NCBI GenBank assembly: GCA_000437595.1 | Contig: FR899879.1 | Coordinates: forward strand, 1 to 31,684 | Origin: Faecalibacterium sp. CAG:74 | Lineage (GTDB): Bacteria > Bacillota > Clostridia > Christensenellales > Aristaeellaceae | Reading direction: 5' to 3' | DNA: 31,684 nt | In this document: one piece after another, positions 8,000 to 15,090 of the stretch | How the letters are laid out: the number at the start of each line of letters is the position of its first letter | Numbering within the stretch: position 1 is the first letter of the stretch | The notes under the pieces: generated by a model | What the model saw: the letters and a program-made list of their open reading frames with translations, nothing else | The model's database searches: none | Told to the model about the DNA's origin: nothing | Made by a program: the position numbers and the translations under genes

Positions 8000-8876
8000 T
8001 TTGCACACCCACACCACTTCCTCCGACGGGCTGCTTACGCCCGCGGAGCTGCTGGCGCTGGCGGACAAGCACCGCGTGACGCTCCTTGCTGTGACCGACC
8101 ATGACACGTTTGACGGCGCGGCGCAGCTGCTGGGAAAACCCGCGCCGATGCCGATTCTGCAAGGCGTTGAATTGTCCCTGCGCGATATGCCCGGCCTGCA
8201 CCTGCTCGGCTACGGGCGCGGGACGGATACGCCCCTGCACCGCAAGGTTCGGGCACTGTCCCAAATGCGGCTCGGACGCGCGCGGCAGATGGTGGAGAAG
8301 CTGAACGCGCTGGGCTATCCGCTGGATTACGACGAAATCGCCCGCGAAGCCAAAGGCAGCGTCGGTCGGCCGCATATCGCCCGCGCGATGGTCAGCCACG
8401 GCTATGTGGTGGACACGCGCGAGGCGTTTGACCGCTTTCTGGCGGATGGCGCACCGGCGTATGTGGCGGGGGAGCGCCTGAGCATGGCGGAGGCGCTGCC
8501 GCTGATGCGGGAAAGCGGCTTCGTGCCCGTTCTGGCGCACCCGATGGAGCTGGAGAAGACCGGCGCGCTGCTGCGCCATCTGCTCGGCGTTTGGCAGGAG
8601 CAAGGCTTGCGGGGCGTTGAGGTCTACCACCCATCCGCCGGACGCGCTACGCCCCTGCTGGATTTGACCGCGCGGCGCATGGGCTTTCTGGTCACCGGCG
8701 GCAGTGACTTCCATGGCGATGGCGGCCGCCACGGCAAAGTCGGCGGCACCGCGGCGAGGTGGCCCCCCGCCACGGCATGGTCGGCTGCACCGCGCCGATG
8801 TGGGCGAGGGCGGCAGATGATGTGGAGAAATTGCTGCAGGCAGTGGAAGATGCTGAAATCATGTGATATAAGATGA
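7989..8876 (+). CDS. PHP-domain metal-dependent phosphoesterase (TrpH/YciV-like), 3' end frameshifted
   Basis: Likely a metal-dependent phosphodiesterase or nucleotidase of the PHP superfamily; the TrpH/YciV branch acts on 3',5'-nucleoside bisphosphates and RNA 5' ends. Metal ligands are visible: DLHTHTTSSDG (4-14), TDHD (36-39), GVELS near 60, GRPHIARAM, LAHPMELE, EVYHPS and GSDFHGD. ATG 7989 is chosen because the product then opens with MKPDLHTHT; it overlaps ftsH by 11 nt. The body is intact, but after GSDFHGDGGRHG a 41-bp imperfect tandem duplication (8727-8808) shifts the frame. The last ~45 residues become an Arg/Trp/Cys-rich run ending at 8876. Removing one copy restores ...ADDVEKLLQAVEDAEIM with a stop at 8866 (278 residues). 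All metal ligands precede the shift, so activity may survive if the sequence is real. Confidence 0.85.
   Translation: MKPDLHTHTTSSDGLLTPAELLALADKHRVTLLAVTDHDTFDGAAQLLGKPAPMPILQGVELSLRDMPGLHLLGYGRGTDTPLHRKVRALSQMRLGRARQMVEKLNALGYPLDYDEIAREAKGSVGRPHIARAMVSHGYVVDTREAFDRFLADGAPAYVAGERLSMAEALPLMRESGFVPVLAHPMELEKTGALLRHLLGVWQEQGLRGVEVYHPSAGRATPLLDLTARRMGFLVTGGSDFHGDGGRHGKVGGTAARWPPATAWSAAPRRCGRGRQMMWRNCCRQWKMLKSCDIR
8727..8808 (+). repeat. 41-bp imperfect tandem duplication in the PHP gene
   Basis: Copies are 8727-8767 and 8768-8808. The first 27 nt (cgccacggc...accgcg) differ at three positions; the remaining 14 nt are more diverged. The period of 41 is not a multiple of three and shifts the frame. 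Confidence 0.85.
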
Positions 8877-8915
8877 AGAAATACCGAATTGCCATCAGAA
8901 AGGGGTGCTGAAACC

Positions 8916-11090
8916 ATGTCCGAATTCAACGACAACAGGCAGCCGCGCCGCCGCCGCACGCAGCTGAACGCGGCGCAGTATGCCGGGCAGCAGACGCTGG
9001 ACAACAGCATCCCCCTTATCCGCACGGAAGACGCGCCCATGCAGCCGACAAATCCGCCGCGCCGGAATCCGCAGCCGCCCCCGGCGCAGCAGAGCGCCAA
9101 TCCGCCCATGCAGCCGATGGGTGCGGCTCAGCCGATGAGCGCGGTTCAACCGATGCGCCCGCAGGGGATGAATCAGCCGGGGCAGGGAAGCCAATATGCG
9201 CAAAGCGGGCAAATGCGCGGCTTCCGCGGCGTGCAGGGGACGCCCATGCAGCCGCAGCAGGGCTGGAACAACGGCGTGCAGCCGCTCGATGCGGCGCACC
9301 AATTGGAGCAGTTCTCGTGGGGGCAGAACCCGACAAGCATGAACACCGGGCGCAATCAGCCGATTCGCGGCGGGCAGATGATGCCGAATCAGCCGATGAA
9401 CCCGCAGCGCCCGCAGAATCCGCCGTATCCGCAGCAGAATTATGGCGGATGGCAGCAGCAGCCGATGTATCCGGTGAATTTTCCGCAGTATCCGGCGAAC
9501 GGCAATGGCGGAAGCGGCGGCAATGGCGGCGGCAATCATCCGCCGACGGGGCTGGGGGGCTTCAATCCGGAGCATCGCGAGCCGAAGAACGAGCCTGTCC
9601 GCCGCAAGCCGTCGGGGCAAAAGCTGCTCAAGCGCATCCTGTTCTGCGCGTGCGCGGTGGCGGTAATTTGCGGGCTGGTCGCGGCGGGCGGCGCTATCAG
9701 CAATGCCATCCAGGAGCAGAACGAGCGGGAAGCACTGGTCGCGTCGGTGACGGCGTATGACGACAAGTACGTCCCGAACGTGTATGTGGACGGCATCCAC
9801 CTCGGCGGCATGACCCGCGCGGAGGCGGAAGAGGCGGTCACGGCGCACGCGAATCAGCAGCGCGACGCGTGGAAGGTGCGCCTGATGTACGCGGGTCAGC
9901 TGGTGAGGGAAATCACGAGCGCCGACCTGAACATGACCGTCGATGTGCGGGAAGCCCTCGACGCGGCGTGGCAGCCGGGGCACACAGAAGGCAGCATTGA
10001 CGCGCGCAAAGCCACGATGGACGCGCTGGCGGAAAATCCCTACGAGGGCTATTCCGCCACGCCCAGCGGCGACAATGTGGTGATTGACAACATCCTGCTC
10101 AGCATCGCGCAGCAGGCGTACATCCAGCCGGTGGATGCGCATATTATCTTCGATTACAACAATTTCAACAATCCGCTGACGATTCAGCCGGAGACCGTCG
10201 GGCGCTATATGGACACGACCGAGGCGAAAAATCAGGTGTACCAGATGATGTCGTCCCTGGTCAGCGGCGAGGTGGAGCTGACGACGCGCGAGCTTCAGCC
10301 GACCACGACCAAAGCCATGCTGGAGCCGCAGATTCAGCTGCGCGCGACGGCGTACACCCCGATTTCGACCACCAGCACGGAGAACCGCAACCTGAACATT
10401 CAGGTGGCGTTCGAGCGCATCAACGGCAAGATGCTTGCAGCGGGCGAAACGTTCTCCTTCAATACGGTTGTGGGCAAGCGCACGAAGGCAAACGGCTTCT
10501 ATCAGGCGATTGAGTACGCGTATGGCGATCAGCGCATGGGCTACGGCGGCGGCGTGTGTCAGGCAAGCACGACGATGTACCTTGCGGCGGCGAAAGCGAA
10601 CATGACGATTCTCAAGCGCGAGCCGCACTCTGACGCGGTGGGCTACACCGACTACGGCAAGGACGCGACGGTATCCGACAACCGCATTGACTTCAAGTTC
10701 CGCAACGACACGAACAGCACGATTTTCATCGTCGCGACGGTGATGAAGGACAGCCGCTACGACAAGTCGCACAAGGTGTGCGTGGTGTCGATTTACGGCG
10801 AGAGCCTCGGCAAGGGCGTGAAGTACGAGCTGGAAACGGTGACGGTGCAGACCCTGCCCGCCCCGACCGAGCCGGAATACCGCAAGGACACGAACCACAC
10901 CTACGCCACCTATGTTGACCAAGAGTACACCTACCGCAAGGCAACCGACGGCTGTGTGGTGGAAAGCTACCTGGTGAAGTATGTGGGCGGCGCGGAAACC
11001 GAGCGCAAGCTGATGTACACCGACACCTACAAGGCGAAGAGCGAAATCATCTATGTCGGCACGGTGGAAAGGACGGAAGAGGGGCAATGA
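8916..11090 (+). CDS. VanW-family membrane-anchored surface protein with disordered N-terminus
   Basis: Probably a cell-envelope protein; VanW-family proteins occur near glycopeptide-resistance and wall genes, but their reaction is unknown. It has 724 residues from ATG 8916. The N-terminal ~230 residues are Pro/Gln/Asn/Met-rich (repeats like NPPMQPMGAAQPM) and presumably cytoplasmic and disordered. One membrane helix lies at about 235-262 (ILFCACAVAVICGLVAAGGA). Outside, a region resembling peptidoglycan-binding domain 4 begins NVYVDGIHLGGMTRAEAEEA. The VanW domain covers about 490-615 (AGETFSFNTVVG, GYGGGVCQASTTMYLAA), with the conserved Cys in GGGVCQ. The tail resembles a G5-type domain (about 640-724). 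An AAGGGG site lies about 10 nt upstream; the TTG at 8889 is less likely. It is followed at once by hairpins, and the operon may end there. Confidence 0.9.
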   Translation: MSEFNDNRQPRRRRTQLNAAQYAGQQTLDNSIPLIRTEDAPMQPTNPPRRNPQPPPAQQSANPPMQPMGAAQPMSAVQPMRPQGMNQPGQGSQYAQSGQMRGFRGVQGTPMQPQQGWNNGVQPLDAAHQLEQFSWGQNPTSMNTGRNQPIRGGQMMPNQPMNPQRPQNPPYPQQNYGGWQQQPMYPVNFPQYPANGNGGSGGNGGGNHPPTGLGGFNPEHREPKNEPVRRKPSGQKLLKRILFCACAVAVICGLVAAGGAISNAIQEQNEREALVASVTAYDDKYVPNVYVDGIHLGGMTRAEAEEAVTAHANQQRDAWKVRLMYAGQLVREITSADLNMTVDVREALDAAWQPGHTEGSIDARKATMDALAENPYEGYSATPSGDNVVIDNILLSIAQQAYIQPVDAHIIFDYNNFNNPLTIQPETVGRYMDTTEAKNQVYQMMSSLVSGEVELTTRELQPTTTKAMLEPQIQLRATAYTPISTTSTENRNLNIQVAFERINGKMLAAGETFSFNTVVGKRTKANGFYQAIEYAYGDQRMGYGGGVCQASTTMYLAAAKANMTILKREPHSDAVGYTDYGKDATVSDNRIDFKFRNDTNSTIFIVATVMKDSRYDKSHKVCVVSIYGESLGKGVKYELETVTVQTLPAPTEPEYRKDTNHTYATYVDQEYTYRKATDGCVVESYLVKYVGGAETERKLMYTDTYKAKSEIIYVGTVERTEEGQ

Positions 11091-11159
11091 CCAGAGGCTT
11101 TGCCTCTGGACTCCAGCAGGGGCGCTGCCCCTGCACCCTGCAAGGGAGTTCCTCCCTTG
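11091..11159. repeat. Row of three perfect 8-bp/3-nt-loop hairpins
   Basis: Three 19-nt perfect hairpins follow one another directly after the VanW stop codon. The first is CCAGAGGC-TTT-GCCTCTGG (11091-11109). The second is GCAGGGGC-GCT-GCCCCTGC (11116-11134). The third is CAAGGGAG-TTC-CTCCCTTG (11141-11159). None is followed by a T run, so they are not classical terminators. Similar 3-nt-loop hairpins occur inside the dispersed repeats elsewhere in the window. Confidence 0.85.
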
Positions 11160-11312
11160 ACCCTTTCGCGCGATTGAGTGGGCTTCTCTTTCAGGCTGCT
11201 TCCGCGTGTTAATTGGGGGAAACCCAGGGGCGAATGAAACGGGACGAAATCCCTACGCTTGACCCTTTTGCGCGATTGCGTTGGCGACTTTTTCAGGCTG
11301 CTTTTGCGTGCT
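11160..11312 (-). repeat. Dispersed repeat, two units in minus orientation
   Basis: Two units spaced 102 bp apart (shared GCGCGATT at 11168-11175 and 11270-11277). Read on the minus strand they match the plus-strand repeats at 14986-15090 and 17985-18290: an ACGCGGAAGCAG-like start, then CAATCGCG, AAAGGGTCAAG, then a GGGAnTTCGTCCC hairpin. No gene is credible here. Confidence 0.8.
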
Positions 11313-11315
11313 GAT

Positions 11316-11357
11316 ACGGCTTCATCCGCCGAAAAGGGGGATGAGGTCGTTTTTTTC
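11316..11357 (+). terminator. Intrinsic terminator upstream of fba
   Basis: A 12-bp stem (ACGGCTTCATCC with GGATGAGGTCGT, two G-T pairs), a loop, then seven T. It probably ends transcription from the VanW operon before the aldolase promoter. Confidence 0.85.
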
Positions 11358-11421
11358 TCCAAAACTTTGTGAAAGAAAATACAACTTGTGAAAAAACCCC
11401 CTTTTCTATTTCGGCAGAATG

Positions 11422-11430
11422 TGCTATAAT
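11422..11430 (+). promoter_or_regulatory. Extended -10 promoter of fba
   Basis: TGCTATAAT, a TGn-extended perfect -10 box, lies about 47 nt upstream of the aldolase ATG. The -35 position (ttttct) is poor, as is usual with extended -10 promoters. Confidence 0.75.
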
Positions 11431-11476
11431 AGGTTCGGTGGAAACCCTACATTATTGCATCAGGAGGGAAAATCCA

Positions 11477-12415
11477 ATGGCGCTTGTTACGACGAAGGAA
11501 ATGTTCAAGAAGGCGTATGACGGCGGCTATGCGGTCGGCGCTTTCAACGTCAACAACATGGAAATCATTCAGGGCATCACCGAGGCGGCGGGTGAGCTGA
11601 AGGCTCCCGTCATCCTGCAGGTGTCCAAGGGCGCGCGCGCGTATGCCAACCACACCTATCTGGTGAAGCTGGTGGAAGCGGCGGTTATCGAGAACCCCGA
11701 TATCCCGATTGCGCTGCACCTTGACCACGGCGACAGCTTTGAGCTGTGCAAGAGCTGCATCGACGGCGGCTTCACGTCCGTCATGATTGACGCTTCCTCC
11801 AAGTCCTTTGAGGACAATATCGCCCTGACCCGCAAGGTCGTCGAGTATGCCCATGACCACGGCGTGGTCGTCGAGGCGGAACTCGGCACGCTCGCCGGCG
11901 TCGAAGACGACGTGAAGGTGGAGCATGGTCAGGAAATGTACACCCATCCGGAAGAAGTCGAAGAGTTTGTGACCCGCACGGGCTGCGACTCGCTGGCGAT
12001 TGCCATCGGCACGTCCCACGGCGCGTACAAGTTCAAGCCCGGTCAGAAGCCCCAGCTGCACTTCGAGGTGCTGGAAGAATGCTCCAAGCGTCTGCCCGGC
12101 TTCCCGATCGTCCTGCACGGCGCTTCTTCTGTCCCGCAGGAGTTCGTGAAGGAAATCAACCAGTTCGGCGGCAATATGCCCGACGCAATTGGCATTCCGG
12201 AAGAGCAGCTGGCGAAGGCGGCGAAGATGGCGGTCTGCAAGATCAACATCGACTCCGACATTCGTCTGGCGATGACCGCGAGCATCCGCAAGTATTTCGC
12301 GGAGCATCCGGATCACTTTGACCCCCGTCAGTACCTGAAGCCTGCCCGCGCTGCGGTGAAGGCGATGGTCGCCCACAAGATTGTGGATGTGCTGGGCTGC
12401 GCTGGCAAGGCGTAA
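11477..12415 (+). CDS. fba: Class II fructose-bisphosphate aldolase
   Basis: Zinc-dependent glycolytic and gluconeogenic enzyme that splits fructose-1,6-bisphosphate into DHAP and glyceraldehyde-3-phosphate. It has 312 residues. Visible marks are HLDHG (81-85, catalytic Asp and a zinc His), VVVEAELG (class II Glu region), AIAIGTSHGAYKF (zinc His and phosphate loop), LHGASSVP (zinc His) and INIDSDIRLAMT (phosphate-binding end). The ATG at 11477 follows AGGAGGG at a good distance; an upstream open frame back to 11369 overlaps the promoter and is not coding. It is monocistronic, with its own extended -10 promoter and a terminator just after the stop. Confidence 0.97.
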   Translation: MALVTTKEMFKKAYDGGYAVGAFNVNNMEIIQGITEAAGELKAPVILQVSKGARAYANHTYLVKLVEAAVIENPDIPIALHLDHGDSFELCKSCIDGGFTSVMIDASSKSFEDNIALTRKVVEYAHDHGVVVEAELGTLAGVEDDVKVEHGQEMYTHPEEVEEFVTRTGCDSLAIAIGTSHGAYKFKPGQKPQLHFEVLEECSKRLPGFPIVLHGASSVPQEFVKEINQFGGNMPDAIGIPEEQLAKAAKMAVCKINIDSDIRLAMTASIRKYFAEHPDHFDPRQYLKPARAAVKAMVAHKIVDVLGCAGKA

Positions 12416-12424
12416 TCAAGGCAC

Positions 12425-12459
12425 AAAAAGGCTCTGTCGTGAATGCGGCAGGGCTTTTT
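12425..12459 (+). terminator. Intrinsic terminator of fba
   Basis: AAAAAGGCTCTGTCG pairs with CGGCAGGGCTTTTT through a nine-pair G+C-rich stem flanked by A and T runs. Confidence 0.88.
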
Positions 12460-12557
12460 GGTTATGGAAATACCAAACAATTTTACGCTTCTTCGCTGCT
12501 GGTGGAGCCGAAAAAGGGAAGCTGCGCACGCCAATTGTATTTATGAAGTTTTTTCGG

Positions 12558-12586
12558 TTGACATCAGGCATTTTTCCCCTTATAAT
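12558..12586 (+). promoter_or_regulatory. Consensus sigma-A promoter of the TlpA-like gene
   Basis: TTGACA (12558-12563), exactly 17 nt, then TATAAT (12581-12586): a full consensus match, implying strong constitutive transcription. The start codon is about 50 nt downstream. Confidence 0.93.
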
Positions 12587-12635
12587 TTTTGTAAGGCTGC
12601 GGTGGAAGCCGCAGAACGTGAAAGGAGCAATCCTC

Positions 12636-14429
12636 ATGAAGAAGATGCTGGCACTGGTTCTGGCACTGGCGATGTGCCTCGGCTGCGCTGCACTGGCGGA
12701 AGAAACTGCCTTGGTGTACGCGCTTGGCGCACCCATGCCCGATTTTACCTTTACGGACATTAACGGCGTTTCCCATACCCTCTCCGAAACCTTGAAGGAG
12801 AAGGAAATGGTGCTGATTAACCTCTGGGCAACGTGGTGCGGCCCGTGTGAATCGGAGTTCCCCTTCCTGGAGGAAGCCTATGAGCAGTACAAGGACAAGG
12901 TGGAAGTCTTTGCGCTGAGCATTGATGAAAACGATGATGATGCGAAGCTGACGGAATATGTGGCGTCGCATGGCTTGACGTTCCCGGTCGGGCATGAAAC
13001 GTTCAACCTCTTTGCGGGTTTCGGGCTCAATGGCGTCCCGACCTCGATTGTGGTTGACCGCTTCGGCAATGTGGCTTTCCTCGCAACGGGTTCTCAGACC
13101 TCTACGGACGCGTTTGTCCGCCTGTTCGGTCTCTTCCTCGGCGATGAGTACACGCAGACGAATGTGCTGGCGTTCCTGCCGGGCGAAAAGCCCTCGATTC
13201 CGCCGACGGATGAAGCGGAACTGAACCGCGCGCTGAATGTGGAAGGCACGGCGGCGCCGCTGTCCTTCACCAATTCTACGGATGAATACACCTGGCCGAT
13301 GGCGGTTGCGGAAAAGGATGACCGCACGGTGCTGGTCAGCACGAACACGGGCAAGGATACTTCTTCCGCTTCCGTGCTGACTACGGTGGAAGCGAAGGCG
13401 GGCGATGTGTTCGCGTTCGACTACAAGACGTCCACCGAAGCCGGCTGCGACCTGTTCTGCCTGTCTGTCAACGGGCAGACGGTGAAGGCGTTCGGCGGCG
13501 TGAAGGAATGGGCGACCTACGGCTATGAATTCCCGGCAGACGGTACTTACGAAATTGCCCTGTCTTACATCAAGGATTCCTTTCAGGCCGCGAATGAGGA
13601 CATGATCTGGCTGGACAACGCGCGCGTGGTGGACGGAGAAGAAGCCGCCGCTGTGCTGGCGAACAACCCGGTCTATCCGGAAGGCACGAAGATGACGACC
13701 ATCTCCTTTGTGGGCGACAACGTGAAGCAGGTTTTCTTCACCGACCCGAAATTTGCGCTGATGTCCACCTTTGGCATGACCAACTATTATGTGATTGACA
13801 ACACGGAAAGCGCGACGGTGAAGGTGACGCTGGCGAAGGGACTCGACCCGGAAATGTACGCCTTTGGCTGCGAAGCGGCTCCCGAAAACTATGCGCTGAC
13901 GGACTACATGACGGAGGACGGCTACGTCATCCCGAATCAGCCGATTGACACCAATCAGGCAAGCGGCTTCCCGTATACCACCTATTTTGTGGTGAAGGCT
14001 GGCGCGGAAAACGTGGAAGCGTCCGCCATTGCAATCGCTGATGAACCCAATGCCAATGCGTTTGTCGCCATGCTGCAGCAGTATGGCATCAATGTCCCCG
14101 GCTGGAAGTACGCCGATGGCACCCTGCCTTCCACGGATGAAGTGGCGGAAGCGCCGCAGCTGCCGATGGCGGGCATGGCGAGCTACACGATCAAGTGCGT
14201 CGATCAGGACGGCAACCCCGTGACCGGCACGATGATTAACGTCTGCACGGATGAAACGTGCACGCCCATGCCTGTGGATGAGAATGGCGTGCTGGAATTC
14301 ACCATGCCTGCGTACCCCTATGTGCTGCATGTGCTGATTGTGCCGGAAGGCTACGAGTTCGACAAGACGGTGGAAGAAATTGCTCCCGAAGCGGGCGGCG
14401 AAGTGGTGTTCACCTTCCAGAAGGTGTAA
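12636..14429 (+). CDS. Secreted TlpA-like thioredoxin-fold protein with extra C-terminal domains
   Basis: Exported thiol-disulfide protein, 597 residues. The signal peptide covers residues 1-21 (MKKMLALVLALAMCLGCAALA); cleavage after ALA or at the Cys in LGC is possible, so it could be a lipoprotein. A TlpA/AhpC-type thioredoxin domain spans about 30-185, with the active site WCGPC at 67-71 and the cis-Pro in GVPTS. TlpA proteins usually end there. Here about 400 more residues follow: a beta-rich jelly-roll-like part (about 205-345), an uncharacterised part, and a C-terminal ~80-residue domain (ASYTIKCVDQDGNPVTGTMI) resembling Cna-B/SpaA-like folds. An AAAGGAG site precedes the ATG. It is monocistronic, with a perfect promoter and a terminator. 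It may act on extracellular or wall-associated disulfides; the target is unknown. Confidence 0.88.
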   Translation: MKKMLALVLALAMCLGCAALAEETALVYALGAPMPDFTFTDINGVSHTLSETLKEKEMVLINLWATWCGPCESEFPFLEEAYEQYKDKVEVFALSIDENDDDAKLTEYVASHGLTFPVGHETFNLFAGFGLNGVPTSIVVDRFGNVAFLATGSQTSTDAFVRLFGLFLGDEYTQTNVLAFLPGEKPSIPPTDEAELNRALNVEGTAAPLSFTNSTDEYTWPMAVAEKDDRTVLVSTNTGKDTSSASVLTTVEAKAGDVFAFDYKTSTEAGCDLFCLSVNGQTVKAFGGVKEWATYGYEFPADGTYEIALSYIKDSFQAANEDMIWLDNARVVDGEEAAAVLANNPVYPEGTKMTTISFVGDNVKQVFFTDPKFALMSTFGMTNYYVIDNTESATVKVTLAKGLDPEMYAFGCEAAPENYALTDYMTEDGYVIPNQPIDTNQASGFPYTTYFVVKAGAENVEASAIAIADEPNANAFVAMLQQYGINVPGWKYADGTLPSTDEVAEAPQLPMAGMASYTIKCVDQDGNPVTGTMINVCTDETCTPMPVDENGVLEFTMPAYPYVLHVLIVPEGYEFDKTVEEIAPEAGGEVVFTFQKV

Positions 14430-14442
14430 TCCAAGGCTTCAA

Positions 14443-14476
14443 GGGGCGGTGTACCTGCGGGTATGCCGCCCTTTTT
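14443..14476 (+). terminator. Intrinsic terminator of the TlpA-like gene
   Basis: GGGCGGTGTACC pairs with GGGTATGCCGCCC (two wobbles), followed by TTTTT. The T run and following bases are part of a 15-bp direct repeat that flanks the next element. Confidence 0.87.
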
Positions 14477-14816
14477 CGGTGCTTCACGGAAAGTTAGGGA
14501 AGCAAACAAGGGCTTAGGCGAAGCACCAAAAAGCTGCACGCGGAAGGAGCATGAAAGCACGACCAACTCAATCGCGAAAAGGGGTCAAGGGGGGACTTCG
14601 TCCCTTTTCGTCTGCCCCTTGCAGGGTCAAGGGACAGCGTCCCTTGTGGGGTTTGGGGCAACGCCCCAACTATTGGTCGGGCGCTCAACTCAAAGGAAGA
14701 AGTCAACAAAAGGCGCAGGCAGCGAAGCGTCCCTGCCAGTAACTTTGCGCGTCCGCAGACGCGCCCCCAAGCTACTCTTCCCCTAAGATTCCGTGAAGAA
14801 CCCCTTTTTCGGTGCT
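14469..14816 (+). mobile_element. MITE-like element, copy A
   Basis: A non-coding element of about 320 bp lies between direct repeats of ccctttttcggtgct (14469-14483 and 14802-14816). Its ends are inverted repeats: TTCACGGAAAGTTAGGGAAG at the left (from about 14483) matches the complement of the right end (to 14797) with two changes and one extra G. The interior is nearly identical to the copy at 30285-30608, notably about 14521-14670. It holds compact hairpins such as GGGAC-TTC-GTCCC, AAGGGAC-AGC-GTCCCTT and GGGGC-AAC-GCCCC. No transposase is present. It lies right behind a gene terminator. Confidence 0.8.
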
Positions 14817-14832
14817 GACTTTTTGGCAAAAG

Positions 14833-14875
14833 AAACGCACCTCACCCGGCGGATTGGCTGGATGAGGTGCGTTTT
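14833..14875. terminator. Bidirectional hairpin terminator
   Basis: A perfect 12-bp stem AAACGCACCTCA/TGAGGTGCGTTT with an 18-nt loop. The plus strand ends in TTTT. On the minus strand it could stop the EIIC-like gene. The stretch 14876-14985 after it holds only small hairpins (for example GGGGGC/GCCCCC and GCGCC/GGCGC) and no gene. Confidence 0.65.
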
Positions 14876-14985
14876 GTGGCTTGATTTTTCTATGCGGATT
14901 TGCTTGTGTGCCGCAGGGGAGCGAAGGGGTGGAGGGGGCGATCGCAAAGCCCCCTCCTCGCGCCCGTAGGCGCGAAATCCCTGCA

Positions 14986-15090
14986 TAAACACGCGGACAC
15001 TGTATGAAAGTGTCACCAACTGAATCGCGCGAAAGGGTCAAGGGAGGGGGACTTCGTCCCGTTTCATTCGTCCCGTTTCATTCTCCCTTG
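14986..15090 (+). repeat. Dispersed repeat, one unit
   Basis: Starts ATAAACACGCGGACAC, then a Met-Lys-Val-Ser-Pro-Thr-Glu-Ser-Arg-encoding stretch, then AAAGGGTCAAGGGAGG, a GGGAC-TTC-GTCCC hairpin and GTTTCATTC (repeated twice). It is the same family as at 11160-11312 and 17985-18290, and it abuts the stop codon of the EIIC-like gene. Confidence 0.8.

Noticed and set aside
5120..8107. 995-codon open frame on the minus strand opposite hpt and ftsH
   Set aside because: It runs antisense to two clearly conserved genes; high-GC coding DNA leaves antisense frames open. The product is Arg/His/Val-rich with no recognisable motif.
8895..11087. 730-codon open frame on the minus strand opposite the VanW gene
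   Set aside because: Antisense shadow of a recognisable VanW protein; composition is Arg/His/Leu-rich and nonspecific.
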